Source: Strigamia acuminata (Eukaryota > Arthropoda > Chilopoda > Geophilomorpha > Linotaeniidae). From it: 64,000 nt of DNA. The notes under the pieces are model-generated. The model worked only from the letters and a program-made list of their open reading frames with translations, searched no databases and was not told where the DNA came from. The position numbers and the translations under genes are program-made. This document shows, piece by piece, positions 41,401 to 54,612 of the stretch (its first letter is position 1; every line of letters begins with the position of its first letter). The stretch covers positions 7,750,001-7,814,000 of the forward strand of contig OX442323.1 in the NCBI GenBank assembly GCA_949358305.1, read 5' to 3'.

Positions 41401-41990
41401 AAATCTGCTGAAAATTGTCAAAAATTGCCCAAATTCCGTGCAAGTTTTGCAAGTTTTGCGCGCATCAAATCGTATGCGCGCCTATACTATTGCACGAGCG
41501 CATTGACGCGTGATGAACACCGATTACGTTTACGAAGTGAATTCGAGCTACAAAAGTATCGAGTCGCCATTCTATGATGGAAAAAAAAAATTAAGTGTAA
41601 ACAAACAAAATAAAAACTTTAATATACAAGAAACGTACAATTCCACTCAACTTTGTTTCAAATTTTATTTATTGGATCATTGAAAATAAACAGTAGTGTT
41701 GTGCACTGTACGCTTAAGTGTTTACCGGCGATGCGTTGTTTTGTGGTGGGGATTTGCCTCGATAATTGATCTTTTCTCTTTGTTTGCAATATTTTTTTGG
41801 CCTTTTTTGTTGATTTTTCGGTTTGAAATTGTTTTTTTTCCGGTGTAATTTAAGTGGTGGAAGGTTGTTGGGGTGTGTTGAGGGTAATTTTGGCGGTTTT
41901 TGGGTCGGGATTAGTGTTTTCTGCGATTTTTGATCGGTATTTGGGGTAACGCATGCGAATCGCCGTCGATGCGTCGACCGTAGCAAGTGT
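36795..41990. repeat. palindrome 2: about 2.6-kb inverted arms
   Basis: The segment 36795-38690 returns as its reverse complement at 40100-41990; positions sum to about 78785 along most of the arm. Near the centre the sum changes to 78561, so one arm has gained about 224 bases. The centre (38900-39650) holds further nested palindromes of TCGAATTCGA and TATACGAG type and the same 79-nt loop as palindrome 1, in both orientations. Confidence 0.9.
39890..40195 (-). repeat. 56-bp hairpin repeat array 3
   Basis: Five units in inverted orientation near the right arm of palindrome 2, with one or two matching units at 38600-38690 in the left arm. Two units have GAGAAAAGG in place of GAAGAAGGG. Confidence 0.9.
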
Positions 41991-42199
41991 GGTTGAAGTG
42001 ATTTCGTTCATTCGTTATTTTAATGAAAATTAGGTATTTATTGTGACCACACGAGCACGTAGCAAGTGCGCGCGCAAGTTAAATGTGTAGAGGCCTGTGA
42101 GAAAATAAAACGTGCGTGGAAGCGGCGTAAATATTCTTTGGTGACTGCCATGGGTTTGTGCTTTGTCGTGGGCGCGATATGTCTGCGATATATATGCGT

Positions 42200-42591
42200 T
42201 AGGGATGAGAACGGGACCAATTTTCGGGTCCCGACCCGTCCCGGGTCCATTACGTTAGCGTAATACGCGCGTATGATTGCATAATTGAAATAAATCAGTA
42301 TTAAGCCTAATATTAGGCCTAATAATGCTAAAATAAAGTAAAGAAACAACAATATTTTGGTCATACAGTGTAATTTACTTTTAATAATGAGTTTGTTGTT
42401 GTTGTTTATTTACTTTATTTTAGCATTATCAGGCTCAATATTAGGCTTAATAGTGATAAATAACAACTGGAATTAGAAAATTGTCTCCGCCTCGCAGTAC
42501 GAATTTAGCAACTGTAATCCCGTCCCGTCCCGTATCCGCATAGGGCAAACATTACCAGTCCAGTCCCTATCCCGGTCCGTTCTTATCCCTA
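42200..42591. mobile_element. hAT-type MITE, 392 bp (unit A)
   Basis: The ends TAGGGATGAGAACGGGACC and the complement of TAGGGATAAGAACGGACC are inverted repeats. They are flanked by a perfect 8-bp duplication, ATATGCGT (42192-42199 and 42592-42599), the length typical of hAT elements. The interior has a second inverted repeat (CCTAATATTAGGC) and no gene. Confidence 0.85.
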
Positions 42592-42889
42592 ATATGCGTG
42601 ATGTAGCGCGTTTGCGCGCGCGATCTAGTGCGTTTGAGCGCGCGATGTAGCACCTTGAGCGTGTCCAAATGTGTACAGGTGCTCAAAAGATGTGCGAGGG
42701 CTTCACGTGCATACACGAAGCATAAACGTGAAGAAAACAGCAGAAGCAGTTGTGTGTGATATTTATAAAACCACATCACACAAGGGAATACTACTAATGA
42801 TACAAAAAGCAATAAACTTTATGAATATTGAAATAAACTTACAAAATGGTGGAAAAAACATGGCGTACTGCCTTGAATATATGCCGGGA

Positions 42890-45800
42890 TGTTATCAATC
42901 TTCCGGGCCCCATGTGTGTTTGATTTTAGTCCTAATTTTGGTGTATTTTTTTTTTTTTGCCTTGGTTTTTCTCGTTTCTTGGAGAGTGCTGAGGCATGCC
43001 GAGGTGTTCTCGGGCGTGTGCGCCTGTTGAAGATCGAGCGTTTCATATTTTGTGTTTAATAAGCCTACCGTGGTGCCTCGAGCGTTTATTAATTTCTCCA
43101 CTCGAGGCACTTCACTAACACCTCCCCGGTGTTTAAACGAGTAGCGGCGCTTATTTGACCCCGGTGTTTACTGTTTAAAATTGTCGTGTGTTTTCAAAGT
43201 TCTTAATTTGTTTAAAAGCAAACAAAATGGATATTTGTTAATTTTTATTTGATTTTATCAATTTCTATTGGTTTCTTGCTGATTTTTAATCGGTTTTTCT
43301 CTATTTGTGACAATTTTTGCCAATTTTAATCGTTATTTGTCATTCTGAATTGATTATTGTCCGATTTCAGTCGATTTTTGTTGATTTTTAATCATGTTTG
43401 TTCGTTTTTAATCAATTTTTGTCCCATGCCTTACGATCAGTTCGAATAATTGACACCATACTGTGCTGTTACTCGTATTCAAGATGGCGTCGCAAACTCA
43501 AGGCCGAATTCCGCTGATTTCATTTATTGCGACTGTTTGCGCTCCATACGTGTGAAAAGGATTATGGGAAAAATCCTCAATGCAGGCCATTTTGGTGTTA
43601 AATGAGGGAGGAAGGCAGGAGATGAGAAAAATTTGTAAAATTTCAAAAAAAAGCTAAACAATCAAAATTTACATGAAGATCAATATTTCTGGCTCGAAAT
43701 GCATGTATCAGCAATTTCGGGATATTTTCGGGGTGAAATTGACTCGTTCGGAACACTGGGAAGGAACCCCACCCCGCATTCCCCATGCGTCGGCGCGCGC
43801 GTAGACGAAAATTCAAATCCAGGTGTTCAGACGGCCCCACGTTATTTTCGGGTTCCAAGTTGGGTTTCACAAATGTACCGTATTGCCTCGAATAAACGCC
43901 GGGACGTTTATTAAACTTCTCGTGTGTGTTTAATTTTGATCCGCATTTAACTGTTTTTTTTTTCACCGAAAGTTACTTCATTTTTTATTAACATGGAAAA
44001 AGAATGAACCTTTACAAAATACTAATAATAACGTTATAATAAGCAGTTACAATTGAAATTAAAACAACATTTTTTTTTTAATTAGAAACCAAAGCAGAAT
44101 CATCCCTAAATTCTGACACGGCGTTGTCAAACAAACAGTTGGCGCCAAAACGAGAAATTAGGCAACAAAACATTTTGAATGCTACAAAAACACATTAAAT
44201 AACCATAAAACAAATAAAAATAAATACAACAGCTAAACCAAATTGTAATAAACAAGACAGCAAAGTGCGGGAGTGAGTGACAACGCCAAAAAAACGCCCG
44301 AAAACGCCCCAAGAACGCACCAAAACGCCCCAAGAACGCACCAAAACGCCAGATAACCGTGCAACTTGAGGCAAAAAACATGCAAACATAATTTTTTGCT
44401 TTGAGTGGCACGATTTTCAGGCTTTTTGGAGCATTTTGAAGCGTTTTGGGGCGTTTTAGAACGTTTTTGCTTATTTTTTAGCATTCTCATGCGAGCTCGC
44501 GCGTGCAGGCGAGAAAAAAACAAACTTATTTCTTCAAGAGTTAAAAAAAAAATAACCCTAACCAGGAAATTACTGTAAAAACAACGGCTTGCCTCGAATA
44601 AACGCCGGGGCGTTTACTAATTTTCAAGACTGGAAGTGAGGCGAGATGTTGTTTGCTTTATTTGTTAAAACAAATTAGGCGTCACTAATTCACCTGTATT
44701 AGGGTTTCGGTTCTGAGAAACCGGACGAGGAGTCACAATAACGGGACACGGGAAATTTCAAAACTTACCGGTTTCGTCAAAACGCCATTGAAACGTTACA
44801 TTTTTATAGCGTGTCAATGATAAAAATGGTCATTTTGGATGAAAAACGGCCATTTTGGATGAAAAATGGCCACTTTTACTATAAAAAATGGCTGAAAATG
44901 GCCATTTTTACTATGACAAATGGCTGAAAATGGCCATTTTAATAAAAAAAGGCCATTTTTACTTCGAAAATTGGCTAAAAATGGCCACTTGAGTGAGTGA
45001 CAACGCCAAAAAACGCGTGCAAACGCCTGCGAACGCCCCAAAACGCCCCAAAACGCCAGATGACAATGCAACTTGAGGCATAAAACTTGAAAACACAATT
45101 TTAAACGTCACAAAAGTTGAAACAAAGATGAAAAATTAATTTTTTGCCTCAAGTTGCGCGATTTTCAGGCCTTTTGGAGTGTTTTTGAGCATTTTTTGGC
45201 GTTCTCAGCGGCGTGTTTGCCTCAAATAAACGCCGGTTTAAACAAAAAATGACGTCATTTTTGGTTTAAAATTGAAGTAAAACACAAAATATTTTAGTTT
45301 TTAAATGCAACTGGTCTAAATTTTGTCAAATGTTGTCATACTTCTTGAAAGTCATCATTTATTGATAAAAAATTTGAAAATTTACCTAATTGTAGCATGT
45401 ATTTGTGGTTAGTTTTGATTTGAATTCAAACTGTAATTTTTTGCTTCGAGTTGCGCGATTTTCAGGCGTTTTGGGGCGTTTTTGAGCTTTTTTTGGCGTC
45501 CTCGGGCGAGCTCGCGCGTGCACGTCACAAGTAACCCTAATCAGGAAAGAACCTACAAAAACTATGGCTTGCCTCGCATAAACGCCGGGGCGTTTATTCA
45601 TTTTCAAAAAGACAAATGAAATGGATAAATAAAGAAATTAGCGGGGAAATCCAACATGGCGCCCACTTCAAATCCGCTAGAGCGGCAAAACACGACATTT
45701 GAATTTCAACACAAGAATAAAATCAAGAATACACACTGTATTGAATAAAATAACATTAGGAAATGTAATTTCCTACAACAAAAGCACTATTTATTAAAAG

Positions 45801-48080
45801 AACACTTGAAAATAATCGTTTGCCGAACGGAATGAACTCGGTCAGCAGCGCACAAGTGCGTACCGACAACGAACGCTCGAAACGACAAAACGACCGTTCC
45901 GGGACAAAAATAAAGCAAACCAATCGACAGATCACCCCCAAATTAGTCTAAATCAATTCTAAAACCTATCCATAACACAAGAATAAGGTCCAAACAAAAG
46001 GTTAGAAGTTTGAACACAACCGAATTAGATTAAGAAATATGACGTCACGCGTCTTACGCAAGTGATCTGTAAATCGACGAATGCACTAAAAATCATCCAA
46101 AATCACACAAAATGAGCAAGAATTAAAGAAATAAGACACAGAGAAGTAATAAAACTTTAAATAGCAATGAATAAAGATAATATCAATATCATAGACACTA
46201 AAATTCATGAAAACACTGTAACTTTTAATAAATCACAAAAAATGAAAGTTTAATATGTAAAAATATCTAAAAAGCTGAAATTCAAGAAAAGCAAAAATTA
46301 AAGACACTTTGTTAACTTTAATTAAGACAATAAATGACATAAAATCCGGACACAACAATTATTCCATTTTGGATGAAAAACGGCCCTTTTGGATGAAAAA
46401 CGGCCATTTTGGATGAAAAACGGCTAAAAATAACCATTTTTCTATGAAAAATGGCTAAAAATGGCTAAAAATGGCCATTTGATTGAATGACAACGCCAAA
46501 AAACGCCCAAGAACGCCCGCAAATGCCTAAAAATGCCTAAAAACGCCCCAAAACGCAAAATGACAATGCAACTTGAGGCAAAAAACATGAGAACACAATT
46601 GTAAACGTTACAAAAGTTGAAACAAAAATAAACAATTAATGTTTTGCCTCGAGTTGCACGATTTTCAGGCGTTTTGGAGTATTTTTTGGCGTTCTCAGGC
46701 GTACTCGCGCGTACACGTCACTGCCGAGTAAAAAAAACATACTTATTTCTTCAAGAGTTAAAAAGGAAGTAACCCTAATCAGGAAAAAAAATGCAAAAAC
46801 AATGGCTTGCCTCGAACAAACGCCAGAAGTGAGGCGAGATGTTGTTTGCTTTATTTATTAAATCAAATTAGGCGTTGCTAATTCACCTGTATCTCTTAGT
46901 TCGACGTAAGAACACGCGCTTTTTTTAAAATGAAAGCCCAAGTTGGGTTTCATAAACGTACCGTATTGCCTTGAATAAAAGCCGGGGTGTTTATTAATTT
47001 TTAAGACCAGAAACGAGGCGAGATCACGACTCAAGATTAAGCGAGAAGAAATAAACGTGTTTCTTCTAAAGGAAGTAACCCTAATCAGGAAAAACTTACA
47101 TAAACAATGGTTTGCCTTGAATAAACGCCGGGGCGTTTATAAATTTTCAAGACGGGAGGCAAGGTGAGATGATGATGCGGTGCGACGCGAATAAAAGCCC
47201 AAGTTGGGTATTGCCTCGAATAAACGCCGGGGCGTTTATTAATTTTCAAAACCGGAAATGAGGCGAGATCAAAACGCCATTGAAACGTTACATTTTAATA
47301 ACGTTTCAACGATAAAAACGGCCATTTTTGATTAAAAAAACGACTAAAAATGGCCATTTTACTATAAAAACGGTGAAAAAAAAACATTTTTACTCTGAAA
47401 AATGGCTAAAAATGGCCATTTTGACGAAAAACGGCCATTTTTACTACGGAAAATGCTAAAAATGGCCACTTGAGTGAGTGACAACGCCAAAAAACGCCTG
47501 CGAACGCCTGCGAACACATAAAAACACTCCAAAACGCCAGATGACAATGCAACTTGAGGCAAAAAACATGAGAACACAATTTTAAACGTCACAAAAGTTG
47601 AAATAAAGATGAAAAATTAATGTTTTGCCTCGAGTTGCGCGATTTTCAGGCGTTTTTGAGCGTTTTTTAGCATTTTTTGGCGTTCTCAGGCGTGCTCGTG
47701 TGTACACGTCACTGCCGAAGAAAAAAACAAACTTATTTCTTTTAGTTAAAATGTATTTCAAGCTTTAACAGGGGTTTAAACAGGAAATGACATCATTTTT
47801 AGTTTAAAATTGAAGTAAAACACAAAATATTTTAGTTTTTGAATGCAACTGATCCACGTTATGTCAAATGTTTCCATTACTTCTTGAAAGCCAAAAAATT
47901 TGAAAATTTAGCTAATTTCAGCATGTATTTGTAGCTAGTTTTGATTTGAATACACACTGTAATGTTTTGCCTCGAGTTGCGCGATTTTCAGGCGTTTTGG
48001 GACGTTTTGGAGCAAAAAAAACAAACTTAATTCTTCAAGAGTTAAAAAGGAAGTAATCCTAATCAGGAAAAGCCCACAAA
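42890..48080. repeat. field of small foldback modules (unit A)
   Basis: Three module types alternate. (a) TTGCCTCGAATAAACGCC followed by its near complement GGCGTTTATT, about ten copies, for example near 43890, 44590, 45570, 46970, 47110 and 47220. (b) An inverted pair with AACGCCAAAAAACGCC...CAACTTGAGGCAAAA on one side and TTTTGCCTCGAGTTGCG...GGCGTTCTC on the other, near 44270-44500, 44990-45210, 46490-46700 and 47475-47700. (c) Runs of AAAATGGCCATTTT. There is no gene. The recurring CCCTAATCAGGAAA link suggests one larger unit copied several times. Confidence 0.8.
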
Positions 48081-49084
48081 AAACAATGCAAGATCACGCG
48101 GTACGACGCACGGACTCCCAGCGCACGGAATGCACGGACTTTCTGTGGACTTCCCGTGCACGGAAGACCGGCGCGGACATTTCCATTGGAGACCAGCGCA
48201 GAATTACCTACAGGCAATTCCGAATCAAAGGCTTCTTTATGGTTTATACATTACTTTGCAGTAGGTATGCCTGGCCTTGATTTGAAAGTGCAGTAAATTC
48301 TGCTGAATGCAGTGTTTTAAACTCGCAGCAATTGCGATGGTGCCAACTATTGGAAAATAAATTTAAAATGTAAAACCAAAGAATTTGTAAAAAAAATTTG
48401 TTTTAATCAATTGCAATAATGATATTCTACTTAATTGTTGGATTATGAAACGTGAAACCAATCCCATGATTAGGAAATATAAATTTTATTAAATTCATCG
48501 TGTATCTCACATCTCACATTCACTGCCATTTACTTAGTGTCATCCAAAAATCAGGTTTTATCAAATCCTGAGGTTATTCTAGTACGTCTTAACTGCCCGG
48601 CAGGTCGCGCAACCTGTGGAGCAACAATTGATGTAAATAGTGCAAGCAGCACGCACGGGAAAGTGCGCACTGATGGGTCCATGCCAGTGCAAGTACATTG
48701 GGTAATGTATTATTGCGAGCGCGCGTGTTTTCACACGATTACAATGTGCTGATTAAACCAACAGCATTATAGAAGCATTATAGACTGATTATATTGTATA
48801 ATTTTTATTTTAACAAAACCCTGAATTTCATTTCTAATCGGTTTTTTTTTTATTGACGCGCACAGAAGCGTTGTAGCATGTTCACACAATGTGGAATTTG
48901 CAAATTTGAGAAAGCGGCTTTCCCAAGGTTGATAAAACGCGCGCGATCGTGCGGAATATACAAATAAGTGAAATCCGCAAAATCAGCCATGAGACTGCGA
49001 ACAGGGGGTCAAGGTATAGGCCGCCGTAATGTTAAAAATAGGGTCCCTTTCGCACTCCGAGAAATCCGCATGCGCGCCATAAGG
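48081..49084. other. right end region of unit A
   Basis: Mixed sequence with short open frames only. The last 130 bases contain two copies of GAAATCCGCA and end CATAAGG next to TTAA, the same end as at 60807. Confidence 0.5.
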
Positions 49085-49138
49085 TTAAGCTCTCCAGACG
49101 GGCGTGGCGGACGCGTCGGCGCGCCGCTAAAAACATAT
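49085..49138. other. 54-bp junction between units A and B
   Basis: Begins TTAAGCTCTCCAG and ends AAAACATAT, GC-rich between. It occurs once in the window. It has TTAA on its left side but not next to unit B, so the two units are not simply two neighbouring TTAA insertions. Confidence 0.7.
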
Positions 49139-49500
49139 CCTTTTCGCGGATTGGCTTCCGCGAAATCCGCATTTCGGGGGCGACTATTCTGGGGATTCCG
49201 GGTGGACCAAACTCTTCCGGAAAATGTCCGGGGTGGTGTTGGGAGTGTCAATAGACTGTTTTGTGTCAAGGTTGTCAATTTTCATGTGAGTATTGGAAGG
49301 TTCATTTCTGCACATTCTCATGTATTTTTTTTCACAGGAGCGACAAGGAGCGATGAAGCGGGATCGAGCGAGAGTGGGTAAAATAAACTGGTTTACGTCT
49401 CCAATGCGCGTTCAAGATGGAATACGAACTCGGAATCGACTCCAACACGCGTTCGCGTGACATACGGACGCATTCACGACCCAGATCAAAAAATGATCTC

Positions 49501-50403
49501 GTATTCGACTCGCTTTCTAGTCGAGTACGAATTTTGCCCTTCTTCAACGCGAAATCGTATTCGACTCGTTTTCGAGTCGAATGCGAATTTTGCCCTTCTT
49601 CAACGCGAAATCGTATTCGACTCGTTTTCTAGTCGAGTACGAGTTTTGCCCTTCTTCAACGCGAAATCGTATTCGACTCGTTTTCGAGTCGAATGCGAAT
49701 TTTGCCCTTCTTCAACGCGAAATCGTATTCGACTCGTTTTCGAGTCGAGTACGAGTTTTGCCCTTCTTCAACGAGAAATCGTATTCGACTCGTTTTCGAG
49801 TCGAGTACGAGTTTTGCCCTTCTTCAACGCGAAATCGTATTCGACTCGTTTTCGAGTCGAATGCGAATTTTGCCCTTCTTCAACGCGAAATCGTATTCGA
49901 CTCGTTTTCGAGTCGAGTACGAGTTTTGCCCTTCTTCAACGCGAAATCGTATTCGACTCGTTTTCGAGTCGAGTACGAGTTTTGCCCTTCTTCAACGCGA
50001 AATCGTATTCGACTCGTTTTCGAGTCGAATGCGAATTCGTATTCGACTCGTTTTCGAGTCGAATGCGAATTTTGCCCTTCTTCAACGCGAAATCGTATTC
50101 GACTCGTTTTCGAGTCGAGTACGAGTTTTGCCCTTCTTCAACGCGAAATCGTATTCGACTCGTTTTCGAGTCGAGTACGAGTTTTGCCCTTCTTCAACGC
50201 GAAATCGTATTCGACTCGTTTTCGAGTCGAATGCGAATTCGTATTCGACTCGTTTTCGAGTCGAATGCGAATTTTGCCCTTCTTCAACGCGAAATCGTAT
50301 TCGACTCGTTTTCGAGTCGAGTACGAATTTTGCCCTTCTTCAACGCGAAATCGTATTCGACTCGTTTTCGAGTCGAATGCGAATTCGTATTCGATTCGAA
50401 TAC
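49501..50403 (+). repeat. 56-bp hairpin repeat array of unit B
   Basis: A copy of array 1 at offset 17113, with the same unit order and the same variant units. Confidence 0.93.
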
Positions 50404-51612
50404 GATTCGAATTCGATTCGAATACGAATACGATCAAAATACGAACTCGTAACAACTCGAATACGATGACCCGTTACCGGACTTTGACTCGTACGACTCG
50501 TATTCGAGATGTATTCGAGATGTATTCGAATCGTATTCGAGTCGCATTCGAGATGGTCGATGATTTCCACTCGCTCATATACGCGTTGTATACGAGCTCG
50601 TATTTTGATCGTAATCGTAAACGAATCGTTTACAAGTCGTATACAAGTTGTATACGACGTGTATACACCTCGTATACGAACGAAGTTTGGAAAATCCACC
50701 GGATACTTACTACGACATGAAAACACATAGTAGTCACATACGTCTTATTTGGAAATTGTGTTTTCACAAACTTCGTTCGTATACGAGGTGTATACACGTC
50801 GTATACAACTTGTATACGACTTGTAAACGATTCGTTTACGATTACGATCAAAATACGAGCTCGTATACAACGCGTATACGAGCGAGTGGAAATCATCGAC
50901 CATCTCGAATACGACTCGAATACGATTCGAATACATCTCGAATACATCTCGAATACGAGTCGTACGAGTCAAAGTCCGGGAACGGGTCATCGACTATCTC
51001 GTATTCGAGTTGTTACGAGTTCGTATTTTGATCGTATTCGTATTCGAATCGAATTCGAATCGTATTCGAATCGAATACGAATCGAATTCGAGTCGTATTC
51101 GAGATGGTCGATGATTTCCACTCGCTCGTATACGCGTTGTATACGAGCTCGTATTTTGATCGTAATCGTAAACGAATCGTTTACAAGTCGTATACAAGTT
51201 GTATACGACGTGTATACACCTCGTATACGAACGAAGTTTGTGAAAACACAATTTCCAAATAAGACGTATGTGACTACTATGTGTTTTCATGTCGTAGTAA
51301 GTATCCGGTGGATTTTCCAAACTTCGTTCGTATACGAGGTGTATACACGTCGTATACAACTTGTATACGACTTGTAAACGATTCGTTTACGATTACGATC
51401 AAAATACGAGCTCGTATACAACGCGTATACGAGCGAGTGGAAATCATCGACCATCTCGAATACGACTCGAATTCGATTCGTATTCGATTCGAATACGAAT
51501 CGAATTCGATTCGAATACGAATACGATCAAAATACGAACTCGTAACAACTCGAATACGAATCAAAGTCCGGGAAACAAAAATCATCGACCATCTCGTATA
51601 CGATTCGAAAGC

Positions 51613-51918
51613 GAATCGAATACGATTTCGCGTTGAGAAAAGGCAAAACTCGCATTCGACTCGAAAACGAGTCGAATACGATTTCGCGTTGAAGAAGGGC
51701 AAAATTCGCATTCGACTCGAAAGCGAGTCGAATACGATTTCGCGTTGAGAAAAGGCAAAACTCGCATTCGACTCGAAAACGAGTCGAATACGATTTCGCG
51801 TTGAAGAAGGGCAAAACTCGCATTCGACTCGAAAACGAGTCGAATACGATTTCGCGTTGAAGAAGGGCAAAATTCGTATTCGATTCGAAAGCGAATCGAA
51901 TACGATTTCGCTTGGGAA
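51613..51918 (-). repeat. 56-bp hairpin repeat array 3, unit B copy
   Basis: A copy of the 39890-40195 array at offset 11723. Confidence 0.9.
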
Positions 51919-53922
51919 AAGGACTCGAATGCGCCTCCACGTTGCAATGCGCATTTGTGTAAACGATGATGGAATCCCCTGCTTAAATACTGGCTATCGC
52001 GTCACGTAACAGCAACGTGCCACGTCACGTAATTGCAACGTGCCGCGCTATGCCACACAATGTGCCGCCGCGATAGGCCATCGAACCTGAATGTGTGTGA
52101 TGCGAAACGCGCGAGTACACGCGCGGAGAACGCGCGGCAATGCTAGCAACAGGAGCGCAACTGCCCAAGAAATTGCTCAACAATAAAAGGCACGTGGAAG
52201 CACGTGCCTGAAACAATAGGCACTTCAAATAAAGTTATTGTTAAAAAACGGGCTTGAAAACCAACAATTACACAATAATTAAGGGGCAAGAAATGAACTT
52301 TGCTGCAATGCAAAGTTCTCAAAATACAGAGAAATGAAAGTTACACTTGTATAAAGAATTGACAATGTTTGAAACCAATAAAAACTACAAAAACACACTT
52401 GTAAAAAACCCAAAACAACCCCCAGAATGAATTATTTGACTCAAATTAACCCTAAAACGGTCTTGGAGGTCGTGCAGACGACAGAGTCGGATCGGAAGGT
52501 TGCTAAAACCTGACGCCAAAACTAGCAATGGGACAGCTAGTTAGAAAACAGCTTTTTCATCAATCATGAACGCTGAAAACCTCACCCAGGGGTAGAAAAT
52601 GATGGAGAGAACGTTTTCGCCATCTAAAACGGTCTAAAACGGCTCTAAAATGCCTAAACCGGCGCCTGGAACGTGGCGCAGTTGTTGGGTCAAATATTGT
52701 CAAAAATCAGTGGAAATTTGTCAAATACTGGCAAAAATCTGCTGAAATTTGTCAAAAATTGCCAAATTTTGGCGCAAGTTACGTGAGGTTTGCGCGCATC
52801 CAACTATGACGAAAAATCCACGCGTGTGCACGCGCGATTTACTGGCGCGTTGGAAGCGTTAAAATAAATTTTTCCAATGTCTAATACAATTTGCACCGAA
52901 TTATGGCAATTTTTGACAAATTTACATGGATTTTTGCCAGTATTTGACAAATTTCCACGGATTTTTGACAATATTTGACAAATTGCAGACAAATTTCAGA
53001 CAAATTTCAATTAATTTTAGAAATTTTATGAGAAATTTCAGCAAATGTTTGAGGATTGAGGAAATCTTCTGAAATTTGTCAAATATAGGCAAAAATCTTC
53101 TGAAATTTGTCAAATACAGGCAAAAATCTGCTGAAAATTGTCAAAAATTGCCCAAATTCCGTGCAAGTTTTGCAAGTTTTGCGCGCATCAAATCGTATGC
53201 GCGCCTATACTATTGCACGAGCGCATTGACGCGTGATGAACACCGATTACGTTTACGAAGTGAATTCGAGCTACAAAAGTATCGAGTCGCCATTCTATGA
53301 TGGAAAAAAAAAATTAAGTGTAAACAAACAAAATAAAAACTTTAATATACAAGAAACGTACAATTCCACTCAACTTTGTTTCAAATTTTATTTATTGGAT
53401 CATTGAAAATAAACAGTAGTGTTGTGCACTGTACGCTTAAGTGTTTACCGGCGATGCGTTGTTTTGTGGTGGGGATTTGCCTCGATAATTGATCTTTTCT
53501 CTTTGTTTGCAATATTTTTTTGGCCTTTTTTGTTGATTTTTCGGTTTGAAATTGTTTTTTTTCCGGTGTAATTTAAGTGGTGGAAGGTTGTTGGGGTGTG
53601 TTGAGGGTAATTTTGGCGGTTTTTGGGTCGGGATTAGTGTTTTCTGCGATTTTTGATCGGTATTTGGGGTAACGCATGCGAATCGCCGTCGATGCGTCGA
53701 CCGTAGCAAGTGTGGTTGAAGTGATTTCGTTCATTCGTTATTTTAATGAAAATTAGGTATTTATTGTGACCACACGAGCACGTAGCAAGTGCGCGCGCAA
53801 GTTAAATGTGTAGAGGCCTGTGAGAAAATAAAACGTGCGTGGAAGCGGCGTAAATATTCTTTGGTGACTGCCATGGGTTTGTGCTTTGTCGTGGGCGCGA
53901 TATGTCTGCGATATATATGCGT

Positions 53923-54314
53923 TAGGGATGAGAACGGGACCAATTTTCGGGTCCCGACCCGTCCCGGGTCCATTACGTTAGCGTAATACGCGCGTATGAT
54001 TGCATAATTGAAATAAATCAGTATTAAGCCTAATATTAGGCCTAATAATGCTAAAATAAAGTAAAGAAACAACAATATTTTGGTCATACAGTGTAATTTA
54101 CTTTTAATAATGAGTTTGTTGTTGTTGTTTATTTACTTTATTTTAGCATTATCAGGCTCAATATTAGGCTTAATAGTGATAAATAACAACTGGAATTAGA
54201 AAATTGTCTCCGCCTCGCAGTACGAATTTAGCAACTGTAATCCCGTCCCGTCCCGTATCCGCATAGGGCAAACATTACCAGTCCAGTCCCTATCCCGGTC
54301 CGTTCTTATCCCTA
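53923..54314. mobile_element. hAT-type MITE, 392 bp (unit B)
   Basis: A copy of 42200-42591 with the same 8-bp ATATGCGT flanks, carried along by the duplication rather than a separate insertion. Confidence 0.85.
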
Positions 54315-54612
54315 ATATGCGTGATGTAGCGCGTTTGCGCGCGCGATCTAGTGCGTTTGAGCGCGCGATGTAGCACCTTGAGCGTGTCCAAATGTGTACA
54401 GGTGCTCAAAAGATGTGCGAGGGCTTCACGTGCATACACGAAGCATAAACGTGAAGAAAACAGCAGAAGCAGTTGTGTGTGATATTTATAAAACCACATC
54501 ACACAAGGGAATACTACTAATGATACAAAAAGCAATAAACTTTATGAATATTGAAATAAACTTACAAAATGGTGGAAAAAACATGGCGTACTGCCTTGAA
54601 TATATGCCGGGA

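Larger units (their letters stand above)
32026..49084. repeat. unit A of the TTAA block (17,059 bp)
   Basis: From CCTTTTCGCGG to CATAAGG. In order: left module, 56-bp array, palindrome 1, a second left module, two direct repeats, palindrome 2, an hAT-type MITE and a region of foldback modules. It is the longer version of unit B. Confidence 0.8.

Noticed and set aside
42564-43046. Short frames with several hydrophobic residues around 42.6-43.0 kb
   Set aside because: They fall in low-complexity and MITE-border sequence, with no start context, splice signals or family resemblance.
44690-44730. Telomere-like TTAGGG and CCCTAA words
   Set aside because: They are single words in transposon ends and linkers, not tandem telomeric repeats.
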